Shown: positions 42,271 through 52,655, counted from the first letter of the stretch. The stretch: 60,153 nucleotides of DNA from Gammaproteobacteria bacterium (GCA_028870845.1 JAGWOR010000009.1:1-60153), one strand, 5' to 3'. Numbers and translations are program-made. Notes: generated by a model from the sequence alone, not told the origin.

Positions 42271-42819
42271 TTACCCTGAACCCTGCTTGCCAGACTGGGA
42301 TTTATAGTCCTTTTGCATTTGGTTCAATACCTGGTTTGTAACATCAATGCTACCATCAGCATACACGCTAAAGTTCTTATCCAATATTAAGTTGAAATTT
42401 TGCGTTTTGGCAAATTCCTGGGCGGCTTTATCTATGTCCGCCTGCAGCTCGCTGATGATCTGATTACGCTGCGTATTTACATCTGACTGGAAATCATCCT
42501 GTTTGCGGCGGAATTCCTGTTGCATGCTGTCGAGCTGGTTCTCAAGAGCCTGTAACTGATCCGCACTCATGACCGTACCATTACGGTTAATCTGGTCTTG
42601 AAGCTTTTTTATCCTGTCCTGTTCGGATTGCATGGCTTTGAAACGCCCGTCAAATTTCTCATGCATCAATTTCTGTGCATGCTGCGCTTGTGGGGACTGT
42701 TGCAACAAAACCTGCCTATCAACCACGCCAATTTTGAGCTCAGCCGCAGAAACACTTGCTATGTGCGTCAAAAACACCATAACAGCCATTGGCAAAAAAA
42801 TCTTCATTGCTGACTTCAT
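42271..42819 (-). CDS. skp: Periplasmic chaperone Skp (OmpH)
   Basis: Trimeric chaperone for outer-membrane proteins on the way to the BAM complex. The 182-residue precursor has a signal peptide with cleavage likely after residue 25 (SVSA), a short beta start (KIGVVDRQVLLQQSPQAQ) and long coiled-coil arms rich in Gln/Lys/Asp (about 50-140), then the DGSIDVTNQVLN-type C-terminal strand. It lies between bamA and lpxD, as in most gammaproteobacteria. Confidence 0.93.
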   Translation of the reverse strand: MKSAMKIFLPMAVMVFLTHIASVSAAELKIGVVDRQVLLQQSPQAQHAQKLMHEKFDGRFKAMQSEQDRIKKLQDQINRNGTVMSADQLQALENQLDSMQQEFRRKQDDFQSDVNTQRNQIISELQADIDKAAQEFAKTQNFNLILDKNFSVYADGSIDVTNQVLNQMQKDYKSQSGKQGSG

Positions 42820-42836
42820 AGACCTACTCCGGAATT

Positions 42837-45218
42837 TTAAAAATATGTGCCCAGGGTGAACTGGAATCGCTCCGTCTGGTCACCCTGCTTGGAATTTAGA
42901 GGAAAAGCATAGCTGAATTTCATGGCTCCGAGAGGCGTCAGGAATGTCGCGGCCAAGCCGGCTGATACCCTCAGTCTTCCAAAGCGGAAATCGCCCGGGT
43001 CGGTAAATGCGTTACCAGCATCGATAAACACAGCCCAACGGTTGGACGCCTGCTCGGAATCGTCTTTCTTGCCGAAACTCGGCAGGATAAATTCGTTTTG
43101 CACGTACATCATGGCCCTGCCGCCGTAGGGATAACCGCTGGAATCTCGCGGCCCAAGTGTATCGACCTGCCAGCCTCGGACCGTATCCGGACCGCCAACA
43201 AAGAAATTCCTGTATGGCGGGTAGGTAGCGGTTTTCCCGTAAGGTGCGCCGTAAGCAACCGAACCATTCAAACCATAAATGAAGCCTTTGAACAAAGGTA
43301 TGAACGCCAGTTGGTTGTACTGCAGCGTGTAATATTCCTGGTCAAAGCCCGGAACAGCAGCGGATAATGTGATGCTTTCCTGATCACCACTGGTTGGAAA
43401 TATCAGTCTATTACGTGTGTCATGTACATAACTAACCGATCCCACGAAGGTGTTGTAGCTGAGCGCAGGAAATTCACACAGGAAATTAAAACCTCTGGAG
43501 TCAGAACATACGCCCAGCATCTGGGTTATCGTTCCATTATCCGGATTGGAAATAAATGCCACATACTGCTGGGACGAACCGGTGGTGGTAAATAGTTCGT
43601 TATGCGAGTAATTGCCACTTATGCTCCAGCTGCTGTTTTCAGTCAGCGGGAAACCAAAGCCCAGCTGCCCGCCATAAGACTGGCTGGATAAAGGCGAACT
43701 GTTGATTGAAATGGATGACGTTTGGGACTGGAACAAGCTAATCGTGCGACTGATACCGTTTATAGTCCAATACGGGTTGGTAAAACTGAAATTATAGGAA
43801 TGCCCGATGATGGTGCGGTTGGCCACGAACTGCACCCGCTCGCCCGTACCCAGAAAATTGGCATTCACTATGTTGCCATCGAGAACAACTCCCGATGAAC
43901 TGCCATAGCCGATGCCCACACTGGCTGTTCCAGCAGGTCGCTCGGTCATCGAGTAGTTCAGGTCAACAAGATCTGGCGAGCCTGGTACGCGGTTCGTCTG
44001 AACCTTGACATTCTCCATCCATGGCAGGCGGTTTAACCTAATCCTAGAACGCTCCACGTCCGTGTTGGACAGCCATGTGCCTTCATATTGGCGCATTTCC
44101 CTGCGAAACACAGCGTCATCAGTGCCGGGAGCGCCACTGAAATTGATATGCTGAACGTAAACACGCTGGCCGGGCTCGATATAGAAAGTAATAGTAACCA
44201 GTTTATTTTGCCGGTCGATATCAGGTATAGGATTTACCTGGGCGAAGCCATAGCCAATGGTGCCAAGTTTCTGCTGAATAGCGCTCGCCGTAGTGGTTGC
44301 GCGTTTTAGTGAAAATATTTCTCCGGGTTTTATCATGACCAGTTTTTCGAGTTCTTCTTTGGGCAGGATGAATTGTCCTGATAGTTTTACATCCTTGATT
44401 TTAAATATGCCGCCTTCCGAAATATTCACTGTGATGTACACGCTGGTGCGGTCGGGGGATATCGCCACCTGGGTTGAGTCAATGGCAAAATCCGCGTACC
44501 CCTGATCCATGTAAAAAGAACGCAGCGATTCCAGATCGCCTACCAGCTTTTCCCTGGAGTATTCGTCAGAACTGCCAAAAAATGTCCAGAAATCCGCCAC
44601 TTTCAGCTTGAACACATCACGCAGCTCATCTTCTGAAAAAGCATGGTTGCCAACGATGCTGATGGCACGGATTTTTGCAGTAAGTCCTTCAGAAATCTTG
44701 ACTGAAACATTGACCCTGTTATCGCCTATATCGGTTACTTTCGGAGTAACAATCACGCCATATTTTCCATGGCTGTAATATTCTTCGATCAGCTGCTGGA
44801 CAAAACCATCCAATGTGACTCTGTTGAATATCTGGCCCTGTGACAGTCCGGCCTTATTCAGGTTTTTATACAGATCGTCGCTTTTGATGAGTTTGTTTCC
44901 GGAAACGACGAATGAGGCAATGGACGGACGTTCCCTCACAATGATGATGAGGGTGCTTTTGTCGCGCCGCATCTCGATATCGCGGAAAAAACCGGTTTTG
45001 TACAGAGCCCGGATCGCATTTTGGATGCGGGCCTCGGTGAGGTTATCACCAATGTTGATAGGCAGATAATCGTAGACCGTACCCTCAGATATTCTCTGCA
45101 GGCCTACGATCTCGATTTTCTTGACGATGAATGAGTCATCCGCTCTGGCTAAGGAGGGGATAAACACCAGGAATAGCATGGAGGCCAGGATGATCCCGGT
45201 GCCTTTGATTAAACCCAA
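42837..45218 (-). CDS. bamA: Outer membrane protein assembly factor BamA
   Basis: Core of the BAM complex. The 793-residue precursor has a signal peptide (end about residue 26), five POTRA domains (start near FIVKKIEIVGLQRIS) and a 16-strand barrel. The barrel has GPDTVRGWQVDTLGPRD (VRGF/W insertion motif of loop 6) and a C-terminal beta-signal ending in aromatic Phe (FTLGTYF). It follows rseP and precedes its chaperone skp. Confidence 0.97.
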   Translation of the reverse strand: MGLIKGTGIILASMLFLVFIPSLARADDSFIVKKIEIVGLQRISEGTVYDYLPINIGDNLTEARIQNAIRALYKTGFFRDIEMRRDKSTLIIIVRERPSIASFVVSGNKLIKSDDLYKNLNKAGLSQGQIFNRVTLDGFVQQLIEEYYSHGKYGVIVTPKVTDIGDNRVNVSVKISEGLTAKIRAISIVGNHAFSEDELRDVFKLKVADFWTFFGSSDEYSREKLVGDLESLRSFYMDQGYADFAIDSTQVAISPDRTSVYITVNISEGGIFKIKDVKLSGQFILPKEELEKLVMIKPGEIFSLKRATTTASAIQQKLGTIGYGFAQVNPIPDIDRQNKLVTITFYIEPGQRVYVQHINFSGAPGTDDAVFRREMRQYEGTWLSNTDVERSRIRLNRLPWMENVKVQTNRVPGSPDLVDLNYSMTERPAGTASVGIGYGSSSGVVLDGNIVNANFLGTGERVQFVANRTIIGHSYNFSFTNPYWTINGISRTISLFQSQTSSISINSSPLSSQSYGGQLGFGFPLTENSSWSISGNYSHNELFTTTGSSQQYVAFISNPDNGTITQMLGVCSDSRGFNFLCEFPALSYNTFVGSVSYVHDTRNRLIFPTSGDQESITLSAAVPGFDQEYYTLQYNQLAFIPLFKGFIYGLNGSVAYGAPYGKTATYPPYRNFFVGGPDTVRGWQVDTLGPRDSSGYPYGGRAMMYVQNEFILPSFGKKDDSEQASNRWAVFIDAGNAFTDPGDFRFGRLRVSAGLAATFLTPLGAMKFSYAFPLNSKQGDQTERFQFTLGTYF

Positions 45219-45230
45219 TTGTATTCCTCC

Positions 45231-46595
45231 TTAACCGAACAACCGAATTAGATCGTTGTATACAGCCAAACTCATCAGCGCCAGTATCACAGCAATGCCT
45301 ATACGTTGACCTATCATCTCCGCAGCTACGGACATGGGGGAGCCTTTAATAGCCTCCACAAGGTAATAAAGTATATGCCCGCCATCAAGTATGGGAATTG
45401 GAAGCAGATTCAGCACTCCCAGACTGATACTCACGATCGCAAGAAATGCCAGGAATGGAACCAAGCCGTTTTCTGCCGTATAACCCGCGAATTGTGCGAT
45501 CTCGATCGGTCCGCCCAGATTGCTCAATGAGACGTTACCGATCACCATGTTCCATAAGTCATCCAGCGTCAGCCAGGTCATGCTACCTGTGTAGATAAGC
45601 GCATGCCCGATTGCCGCGCCGGGATTATACCTTTGTTCCACCAGCATTTTCCGGAGAATGCTCTTTGAATTGCCAATTTGCGCACCGATATGACCGATCA
45701 CCCCTCCATTAGAGGACTTTTGCACTCCTACAGGCAGCTTTAACTGGAGGGTGTTTGTTCCGCGCAAAATCTGTACCTTTAAGACCTTGTTTGGCGCAGC
45801 TTGCAATATGCGTATTAATTGATCGGGGCCTGTAATCGGAACCCCATCGACTTTTTCTATGATATCGCCAAACTTGAGGCCCGCCTGCTCTGCCGAACTA
45901 CCAGGCAGGATTTTATAGATCTCGGGCGCGGCTTGCGGCTGCCACTGGCTCAAGCCGAGACCTTCAAGCAGTTTTCCTGGCTCTGTAAGCGAACGGCTGT
46001 TCTTGATGCTGAGCAGCAGATGCTTCTCATGATGATCCGGTGTAAGAACACGCACAGCGATAGTATGGCTGTGAATACTGCCCTCGAATAACCGCAGCCC
46101 GGCCATCTCCCAAGTAGGAGTATCACTGCCATTGACTGACAGGATTACATCCTGTTTCACAAATCCCGCATGCGCCGCCGGAGAATCAGGCCGGACGTCA
46201 CCGATAACCGGCCGTGTTCCTGGAATACCGATTATGAAAATCGCCCAGTAAGCAAGGATCGCAAACAGGAAATTGAATGCCGGTCCGGCCAAAACCGCGA
46301 GGAATCGTTTGTACAGGGATTGGCGGTTGAAAGCCAGGTGTTTTTCAGAATCAGCCACATCGCCGTCGTGTTCATCCAGGGGTTTGACATAGCCCCCCAA
46401 TGGCAGCCAGCCGATTGCCAGCTCAGTAGACCCGGGCCGCCTTTGCCATCGAAACAGTGGCTTGCCGAAAAATACCGAGAAACGCAATACCTTGATGCCG
46501 AATAATCGCATCACAATAAAATGACCGAATTCATGCCAGATAATCAGCACGCATATGGCAACGACGAAGGCAATTATGCTAATTAGGATATTCAT
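45231..46595 (-). CDS. rseP: Site-2 protease RseP
   Basis: Intramembrane metalloprotease that cuts RseA after DegS and so releases sigma-E; both RseA and RpoE are encoded in this window. The 454-residue protein has the zinc site HEFGH (about 21-25), two PDZ domains (about 120-210 and 210-300), and NLLPIPILDGGHILYY, the third metal-ligand motif, near the C-terminus. It overlaps dxr by 4 bp. Confidence 0.96.
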   Translation of the reverse strand: MNILISIIAFVVAICVLIIWHEFGHFIVMRLFGIKVLRFSVFFGKPLFRWQRRPGSTELAIGWLPLGGYVKPLDEHDGDVADSEKHLAFNRQSLYKRFLAVLAGPAFNFLFAILAYWAIFIIGIPGTRPVIGDVRPDSPAAHAGFVKQDVILSVNGSDTPTWEMAGLRLFEGSIHSHTIAVRVLTPDHHEKHLLLSIKNSRSLTEPGKLLEGLGLSQWQPQAAPEIYKILPGSSAEQAGLKFGDIIEKVDGVPITGPDQLIRILQAAPNKVLKVQILRGTNTLQLKLPVGVQKSSNGGVIGHIGAQIGNSKSILRKMLVEQRYNPGAAIGHALIYTGSMTWLTLDDLWNMVIGNVSLSNLGGPIEIAQFAGYTAENGLVPFLAFLAIVSISLGVLNLLPIPILDGGHILYYLVEAIKGSPMSVAAEMIGQRIGIAVILALMSLAVYNDLIRLFG

Positions 46596-47758
46596 GCCGC
46601 AGCTCTGGAAATTACAGTTTTGGCAATCGCGCGTGCTTTTCGGTCACATTCAAGTATTTCATCGATGGAGTCGGGTGTAGAGCCAGGCATCATATCAAGT
46701 GTCTGCCCCACGACATCGGAAATTGACGTAAATGGCAGCAGTCCATCCAGAAATGACTGCACTGCGATTTCATTGGCTGCATTCAAAACTACCGGCATAT
46801 TCCCGCCCGTCTCTGCCGCTTGTATTGCCAGCGGTAAACAGGGGAAAGACTTCATATCCGGTGGTTCAAAATCCAGATGTCCAAGACTGCATAAATCAAG
46901 GGGCTGCACCCCTGTAGATATACGCTCGGGCCATGCCAGCCCACTGGCTATTGGAACCCGCATATCCGGGTTACTGAGTTGCGCAAGCACGGAACCGTCG
47001 ATGTATTCTACCAATGAATGCACGATGCTCTGTGGATGCACTACCACTTCTATGCGTCCCGGCGGCACTTCGAACAGCCAGCGTGCTTCAATCACTTCCA
47101 AACCCTTATTCATCAATGTCGCTGAATCTACAGATATTTTCCGACCCATGGACCATCTTGGATGAGCACAGGCCTGCGCAGGAGTGACGCTATGTTGACG
47201 TTCATGCGACCACCCACGGAAAGGTCCGCCGGAAGCTGTCAACAGTATGCGGTGAACCGAATGTCCGCCATGATGTGGCAGGCATTGAAATATGGCATTG
47301 TGTTCGCTATCTATAGGTATAAGCTCAGCATGGCACTCCCGCACGGCCTGCATGAATACCTGCCCGCCCATCACCAAAGATTCCTTGTTCGCCAGTAATA
47401 CACGCTTGCCGCTTTTCACGGCCGCCAGGGTAGGCAGCAATCCCGCAGCACCCACGATCGCTGCCATTATGTAGTCACTGTCCGAGGAACTGGCGATTAC
47501 CTGCAGGCTGGCATCGCCGGTCAGAACTTCTGTGCTCGACCCTACTTGAGCAAGGCGGTCGCGTAATTTCTGCGCTGCCTTCTCATCCAACATGGCCGCA
47601 TACTTGGGTTCATGTCTCAGACACTGTTCATATAACACCTCGACATTGGATTTTGCAGAAAGCGCGAACACCCGGAACTTTCCTGGGTTTTTGTCCAAAA
47701 CTTTCAGGGTTGCTCTGCCTACACTTCCTGTAGAGCCGAGAATTGTGATGTTCTTCAT
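46592..47758 (-). CDS. dxr: 1-deoxy-D-xylulose 5-phosphate reductoisomerase
   Basis: First committed MEP-pathway enzyme; makes methylerythritol phosphate with NADPH. The ATG at 47758 gives MKNITILGSTGSVGRATL with the NADPH fold, and a 388-residue protein. Other motifs: LLANKESLVMGG, PIDSEHNAIFQCL, the flexible loop with LTASGGPFRG and MGRKISVDSATLMNKGLE. The frame running to 48043 lies over cdsA and is not used. It overlaps cdsA (4 bp) and rseP (4 bp). Confidence 0.97.
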   Translation of the reverse strand: MKNITILGSTGSVGRATLKVLDKNPGKFRVFALSAKSNVEVLYEQCLRHEPKYAAMLDEKAAQKLRDRLAQVGSSTEVLTGDASLQVIASSSDSDYIMAAIVGAAGLLPTLAAVKSGKRVLLANKESLVMGGQVFMQAVRECHAELIPIDSEHNAIFQCLPHHGGHSVHRILLTASGGPFRGWSHERQHSVTPAQACAHPRWSMGRKISVDSATLMNKGLEVIEARWLFEVPPGRIEVVVHPQSIVHSLVEYIDGSVLAQLSNPDMRVPIASGLAWPERISTGVQPLDLCSLGHLDFEPPDMKSFPCLPLAIQAAETGGNMPVVLNAANEIAVQSFLDGLLPFTSISDVVGQTLDMMPGSTPDSIDEILECDRKARAIAKTVISRAAA

Positions 47759-48558
47759 CGCAGCCATCCTTGCATTGCCAATCCCAGCCAAAATGTCGGC
47801 AATGCGGCTGTCAGGCTGTCCACCCGGTCTAGTAAACCGCCATGGCCTGGAAACAGCCGGCCGCTGTCCTTTACTCCCGCTTGACGCTTGAACAGGCTTT
47901 CTGATAGATCGCCAACAACAGAAAACCAGCCTGAAAACAGGCAAATAATCACGAAAAAATATCCGTATTGCGGCAACACCAGAATAACGCCGGTGATTGA
48001 AACTCCCAACATGGCCAAGCTGCCGCCAGCGACACCTTCCCAAGTCTTACCCGGACTTACCTTGGGAGCCAATTTATGCCTGCCAAATACCTTGCCGGAA
48101 AAATATGCGCCGATATCAGCTGACCATATAAGCGCCAGTAAAAACAACAAGATTTTCGGGCCTTGGGTGCCGGCATGCACATCGACGAATGCCATCCAAG
48201 CAGGGATCAATGTCAGTAATCCGCAAATATATTTTATGGATTTTGGAAACTGTTTATGCCAGAAAAAAACCCAAAAAGACGCAAAAATCCACCAGGCCAT
48301 GGCGGCAATTTCTGTAACCCAAAGGACAGCAACATTTCCGTGGATCAACCACAGCAGATACAGTATGACAGATACAAGTAAAGCCTTGAAAAGATTTCCG
48401 GGTATAGAATCGCCGCCGCTGAGTTTCGACCATTCCCACATGCCTACAATAACCATTAATGAAGAAACGATCGCGAACAACCAAGTGGGTGCCATCAGCA
48501 CCAGTAATACAACTATAGGCAGCAGCATCGCTGCAGTAATGACGCGCTGTTTAAGCAT
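47755..48558 (-). CDS. cdsA: Phosphatidate cytidylyltransferase
   Basis: Makes CDP-diacylglycerol for all phospholipids. The 267-residue polytopic protein has about eight hydrophobic helices and the family signature SLFKRQAGVKDSGRLFPGHG followed by GLLDRVDSL. Its ATG shares one base with the uppS stop (TGATG), and it ends overlapping dxr by 4 bp. Confidence 0.96.
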   Translation of the reverse strand: MLKQRVITAAMLLPIVVLLVLMAPTWLFAIVSSLMVIVGMWEWSKLSGGDSIPGNLFKALLVSVILYLLWLIHGNVAVLWVTEIAAMAWWIFASFWVFFWHKQFPKSIKYICGLLTLIPAWMAFVDVHAGTQGPKILLFLLALIWSADIGAYFSGKVFGRHKLAPKVSPGKTWEGVAGGSLAMLGVSITGVILVLPQYGYFFVIICLFSGWFSVVGDLSESLFKRQAGVKDSGRLFPGHGGLLDRVDSLTAALPTFWLGLAMQGWLR

Positions 48559-49298
48559 CAGTTTTCTTGACTCAGTTGTTCTGAGGTGCGGCCGAAGCGG
48601 CGCTGACGCACAGCGTACCAGTCAATCGCTGATTTCAAACATTCAGTGTTAAAATCCGGCCATAAGGTATTTGTAAAATATAACTCCGTGTATGCCAGAT
48701 TCCACAGCAAGAAATTGCTGATACGCTGTTCCCCGCCGGTGCGAATAAACAAATCCGGATCTGGCAGCCCCGACAGTGACAATGACTGGGAAATTCGGTC
48801 TTCATTAATCTCATCAGGCTGTATATCGCCGCTCACAACCAGTGCTGACACTTTGCGTACGGCCTGAATTATGTCCCACCTTCCGCCGTAACTTACGGCG
48901 ATGTTCAATACCATACCTTGATTGGATTCAGTGAGCTTCTCAGCCTGTTGCATGGCAATCTGCAGCCTGTTGGCAAATGCCGCACGCTCGCCAATAAACC
49001 GGACAAGCACGTTGTTTTTATGCAGCTCGGCGATTTCGTTTTCCAGGGAATGCACAAACAATTCAATAAGATTGCCGACTTCAGTCTTCGGTCTTTGCCA
49101 GTTCTCACTACTGAATGCGAACAAAGTCAATACGCCTACACCATGCTGTACGCACGCCTTGATGATGATCTTAGCCGTTTTCACACCGGCGCGATGCCCG
49201 GCTTGTCTTGGCAGCAGTTTTGCTCTGGCCCAACGACCGTTGCCATCCATAATGACGGCTACATGCCGTGGAATTGGCGTATCGCCGCTCGCGCGCAT
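48558..49298 (-). CDS. uppS: Undecaprenyl diphosphate synthase
   Basis: cis-prenyltransferase that makes the C55 carrier for peptidoglycan and lipopolysaccharide. The 246-residue protein has HVAVIMDGNGRWA with the catalytic Asp, RAGVKTAKIII, LTLFAFSSENWQRP and RTGGEQRISNFLLW. It follows frr by 12 bp and precedes cdsA. Confidence 0.97.
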   Translation of the reverse strand: MRASGDTPIPRHVAVIMDGNGRWARAKLLPRQAGHRAGVKTAKIIIKACVQHGVGVLTLFAFSSENWQRPKTEVGNLIELFVHSLENEIAELHKNNVLVRFIGERAAFANRLQIAMQQAEKLTESNQGMVLNIAVSYGGRWDIIQAVRKVSALVVSGDIQPDEINEDRISQSLSLSGLPDPDLFIRTGGEQRISNFLLWNLAYTELYFTNTLWPDFNTECLKSAIDWYAVRQRRFGRTSEQLSQEN

Positions 49299-49310
49299 AC
49301 CATTAACTCA

Positions 49311-49868
49311 TTAAACTTCCAGGAGTTCCGCCTCCTTGGAGGTCAATATTTTGTCAAGTTCGGAAATGTACCGGTCAGTGAGTTTTTGTATATCGTCCTG
49401 TGCCCGATGCTCCTGATCTTCGCTTATCTTCCTGTCTTTAAGCAATGTCTTTAGTTCAGTAATCGCGTCACGACGTACGTTTCTTACAGCAACCCGGGCC
49501 GCTTCGGCTTCCTGGCGTGCCAGTTTGATAATTTCACGGCGTCGCTCTTCGGTCAGCTGAGGCATTGGTACCCGGATAATGTTGCCAGCCGTCGCCGGTG
49601 TTAGCCCTAGATCAGATGTAAGTATGGCTTTTTCTATGACCTGGACCATGGTTTTTTCCCATGGTGTGATATTCAAAGTCCTCGCATCACCAACGGTTAC
49701 ATTTGCTACCTGATTGAGTGGCACCTCAGATCCATAATAAGAAACACGTAGATGATCCAGCAGACTGGTATTTGCACGGCCGGTGCGCAGTTTTGCAAGA
49801 CCCTCCTTAAGGGTAGTCACACATTTTTGCATGCGGGTGGTTGCATTTTTTTTCACATCTTCGATCAT
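49311..49868 (-). CDS. frr: Ribosome recycling factor
   Basis: Splits post-termination ribosomes with EF-G. The 185-residue protein (same as E. coli) has [41 protein letters not shown] and a C-terminal coiled-coil hairpin. The ATG at 49868 has GGAGA 6 nt upstream; the ATG two codons earlier sits directly on that site, so it is less likely. Confidence 0.97.
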   Translation of the reverse strand: MIEDVKKNATTRMQKCVTTLKEGLAKLRTGRANTSLLDHLRVSYYGSEVPLNQVANVTVGDARTLNITPWEKTMVQVIEKAILTSDLGLTPATAGNIIRVPMPQLTEERRREIIKLARQEAEAARVAVRNVRRDAITELKTLLKDRKISEDQEHRAQDDIQKLTDRYISELDKILTSKEAELLEV

Positions 49869-49870
49869 GG

Positions 49871-50602
49871 TCATTCTCCATTATCAATCAGCGTGCCAAC
49901 GTCTTTTGCACCGAGGATGATGCGCATAAGGTCACCAGCACGGGTGAGATCGAAAATTCGCATTGGAATGTTGTTGTCACGGCAAAGCACAATTGCGGTT
50001 GCATCCATAACCATCAGCTTTTCTGTAAGCAGTTGATCATAGGTCAAATATGAATACCGTAATGCCTTGGGATTCTGTTTTGGATCCGCAGAATAGACAC
50101 CGTCCACCTTTGTAGCCTTGAGAAGCAGTTCGGCTCCAATCTCTATGGCGCGAAGGCTGGCCGCGGTATCGGTGGTAAAAAAAGGATTGCCAGTGCCGGC
50201 AGCAAATATGCAAATTCGGCCCTTTTCAAGATGGCGGATGGCGCGTCTTCGGATATAGTCTTCGCAAACCTCATTAACGCTCAATCCGGACATGACGCGC
50301 ACATGCGCTCCAAGGCGCTCTAGCGCGTCCTGCATGGCCAGTGCGTTCATGATCGTAGCCAGCATTCCCATGTGATCAGCAGTGACGCGGTCCATGCCGG
50401 CCCTTGCTAAACCTGCGCCACGAAATATATTGCCGCCGCCGACAACCAAGCCAACTTGCACACCCAGGTCATGCACGTCGCGCACCTCTTCGGCCAGCCG
50501 CTTGATCACGGGTGGATCTACCCCATAATCAGCTTGGCCCATGAGTGCCTCACCGCTCATTTTGAGAAGTATTCTTCGATAAGCGGGTGTCTGGTTCGAC
50601 AT
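49871..50602 (-). CDS. pyrH: UMP kinase
   Basis: Amino-acid-kinase-fold enzyme that phosphorylates UMP to UDP. The 243-residue protein has [43 protein letters not shown] and [16 protein letters not shown]. It follows tsf after 122 bp and ends 2 bp before frr. Confidence 0.97.
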   Translation of the reverse strand: MSNQTPAYRRILLKMSGEALMGQADYGVDPPVIKRLAEEVRDVHDLGVQVGLVVGGGNIFRGAGLARAGMDRVTADHMGMLATIMNALAMQDALERLGAHVRVMSGLSVNEVCEDYIRRRAIRHLEKGRICIFAAGTGNPFFTTDTAASLRAIEIGAELLLKATKVDGVYSADPKQNPKALRYSYLTYDQLLTEKLMVMDATAIVLCRDNNIPMRIFDLTRAGDLMRIILGAKDVGTLIDNGE

Positions 50603-50634
50603 GGGTCAACCGCTGTGCGAGTGAAGTATATGCA

Positions 50635-50655
50635 GAGCCCCGCGATGCGGGGCTC
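50635..50655 (-). terminator. GC-rich hairpin between tsf and pyrH
   Basis: A perfect 9-bp inverted repeat (GAGCCCCGC, loop GAT, GCGGGGCTC) lies in the 122-bp gap after tsf. No T run follows on the minus strand, so it may be an attenuator, an mRNA 3'-end stabiliser or a processing site rather than a strong terminator. Confidence 0.45.
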
Positions 50656-50724
50656 CCATGCTGGACTAGATTGTACCGTAAAACCGGCAGCTAGCGCGGT
50701 GCGCTGGCGAAGAATACAACAATT

Positions 50725-51600
50725 TCAAAGACCACGAGCCTGCGCCATCACCTCGGCGGCGAAATCTTCCTGTTTCCTGTCGATTCCTTCTCCTACCTCG
50801 TAGCGTTCAAATCGCTTAACCTGCGCACCTGATTTGGCAAGCAATTTATCCACGGTGATCTCCGGATCTTTCACAAAAGCCTGCCCCAATAGAGTGGATT
50901 CCGCGATAAATTTACGCAACCTGCCTTCAATCATTTTTTCTATGATTGCAGCTGGTTTGTTGCTTCCCATTGATTGGGCACGGATGATTTCACGTTCTCT
51001 TTCCAAAACTTCACCAGGTACCTGGTCCGCTTTGACACAAATAGGCTTGCTGGCAGCTATATGCATGGCGATATCCTTTGCCAGTTCGGCGGTACCGCCA
51101 TGGATTTCCACCAGAACGCCAATCCGAGAACCGTGGCAATATGCGCCGACAGTACCTGTGCCCGCAGTCATGTACGTACAGCGTCGTATACTGATGTTTT
51201 CACCAAGCTTAGCCACTAGCTCACGGCGTAGCGTATCCACGCTTCTGTCGCCGGAAAACGGCAATTCCATCAGCGCCTGAACATCACGCGGCTTCTGCGT
51301 CAAGACAACATGAGCGACATTTTCAACGAATTTAACGAAATCATCGCAATTCGCAACGAAATCAGTCTCACTATTGATCTCAACCATACTAGACGCGTGA
51401 TCTGTTTGCGCTATGGCTATTCGGCCTTCTGCAGCGATGCGGCCAGCTTTCTTATCAGCCTTTGCGAGCCCTGCTTTCCGCATATTTTCTATTGCCGCAC
51501 TTATATCTCCATGCGAATCGACCAATGCTCTTTTGCATTCCATCATGCCTGCGCCGGTGCGTTCACGCAGTTCTTTTACCATTTCAGCGGATATGCTCAT
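50725..51600 (-). CDS. tsf: Elongation factor Ts
   Basis: Nucleotide exchange factor for EF-Tu. The 291-residue protein has the N-terminal UBA-like helix ([20 protein letters not shown]), the TDFVAN core motif and the coiled-coil/C-terminal modules with [19 protein letters not shown]-type sequence. Its ATG overlaps the rpsB stop by 4 bp (ATGA), whereas these genes usually have a longer gap. Confidence 0.97.
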   Translation of the reverse strand: MSISAEMVKELRERTGAGMMECKRALVDSHGDISAAIENMRKAGLAKADKKAGRIAAEGRIAIAQTDHASSMVEINSETDFVANCDDFVKFVENVAHVVLTQKPRDVQALMELPFSGDRSVDTLRRELVAKLGENISIRRCTYMTAGTGTVGAYCHGSRIGVLVEIHGGTAELAKDIAMHIAASKPICVKADQVPGEVLEREREIIRAQSMGSNKPAAIIEKMIEGRLRKFIAESTLLGQAFVKDPEITVDKLLAKSGAQVKRFERYEVGEGIDRKQEDFAAEVMAQARGL

Positions 51601-52580
51601 TCCATTTCCTCATCTCTTGAGGGCTTTTTCGCAGGTTTTTTACGCACGCTGGTTTTTTTGAGAGTTGTTTTTCTGCGAACGACTTGTTTCGCTGCTTGGG
51701 CATCATCATTTTCGGTTTCTGGTGAAGTTGATGCGGAAGCCTCCGTTGATTCAATATTAACGGCCTGTTTTTCAGTAGATTTGCGTCGAGAAGGTTCTTT
51801 TCTTGCAACAGTCTTTTTTCTGCCACGTCCGCGTTTTGGTTTCCCATGCTCATCCAATTCTACAAATTCATCCTCGTCAGCGCCTGCCAGCTGAGGCATG
51901 GAAGCCTTACCGGCCAGCACTGCGTCTGCGATACCTTGCGCGTATAGCTGCACTGCACGTATCGCATCATCATTGCCTGGAATCATGTAATCTATCTCGT
52001 CCGGCGTGTTATTTGTATCCACAATGCCGACGATCGGTATCGAGAGTTTCTGGGCTTCACTGACGGCGATTTTCTCGTGCCCGACATCAATCACGAATAA
52101 CGCATCCGGTAATGCATTCATCTCCTTGATACCACCCAGACTTTTCTCAAGCTTTTCCATTTCACGCCTAAGCTGAATTACTTCTTTCTTTCCCAGACGT
52201 TCAAAAGTCCCATCTTCAGATTGCGCGTCAAGTTCCTGCATGCGCTTGATGGATTGGCGTATGGTTTTAAAGTTAGTGAGCGTGCCACCCAGCCATCGTT
52301 GATTTACATAAGGCATCCCGCAACGCAGTGCTTCTTCCGCAATCGCTTCGCGGGCTGCGCGTTTTGTGCCAACGAAAAGTACCGTGCCACCATCCGATAC
52401 AAGTCGCCTGATAAATTCAACCGCTTCACGATACAGTGGTAGGGTTTTTTCAAGATTAATGATGTGGATGCGGCTGCGTTCTCCGAAAATATATGGAGCC
52501 ATCTTCGGATTCCAGTAACGCGTTTGATGACCAAAATGCACGCCGGCTTCCAGCATCTGGCGCATAGACAGTTCTGCCAT
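51597..52580 (-). CDS. rpsB: 30S ribosomal protein S2 with long basic C-terminal tail
   Basis: Small-subunit protein S2. Residues 1-240 follow the family ([55 protein letters not shown]). About 85 extra residues (240-327) form a charged, low-complexity tail with blocks of Lys/Arg, Thr/Ser and acidic stretches; E. coli S2 has 241. AGGAG 7 nt upstream fixes the ATG at 52580; a frame to 52664 is not needed. The stop overlaps tsf by 4 bp. Divergent from map. Confidence 0.95.
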   Translation of the reverse strand: MAELSMRQMLEAGVHFGHQTRYWNPKMAPYIFGERSRIHIINLEKTLPLYREAVEFIRRLVSDGGTVLFVGTKRAAREAIAEEALRCGMPYVNQRWLGGTLTNFKTIRQSIKRMQELDAQSEDGTFERLGKKEVIQLRREMEKLEKSLGGIKEMNALPDALFVIDVGHEKIAVSEAQKLSIPIVGIVDTNNTPDEIDYMIPGNDDAIRAVQLYAQGIADAVLAGKASMPQLAGADEDEFVELDEHGKPKRGRGRKKTVARKEPSRRKSTEKQAVNIESTEASASTSPETENDDAQAAKQVVRRKTTLKKTSVRKKPAKKPSRDEEME

Positions 52581-52655
52581 GGATAAACTCCTGATTGAAT
52601 GGGAGCGCACAATGGCGTTCCCGGGGTTAGGCCTCCATACACCCCGTGTCGCAAC

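Noticed and set aside
47759-48043. N-terminal extension of dxr by 95 codons
   Set aside because: It overlaps cdsA, and the conserved NADPH-binding start begins at 47758.
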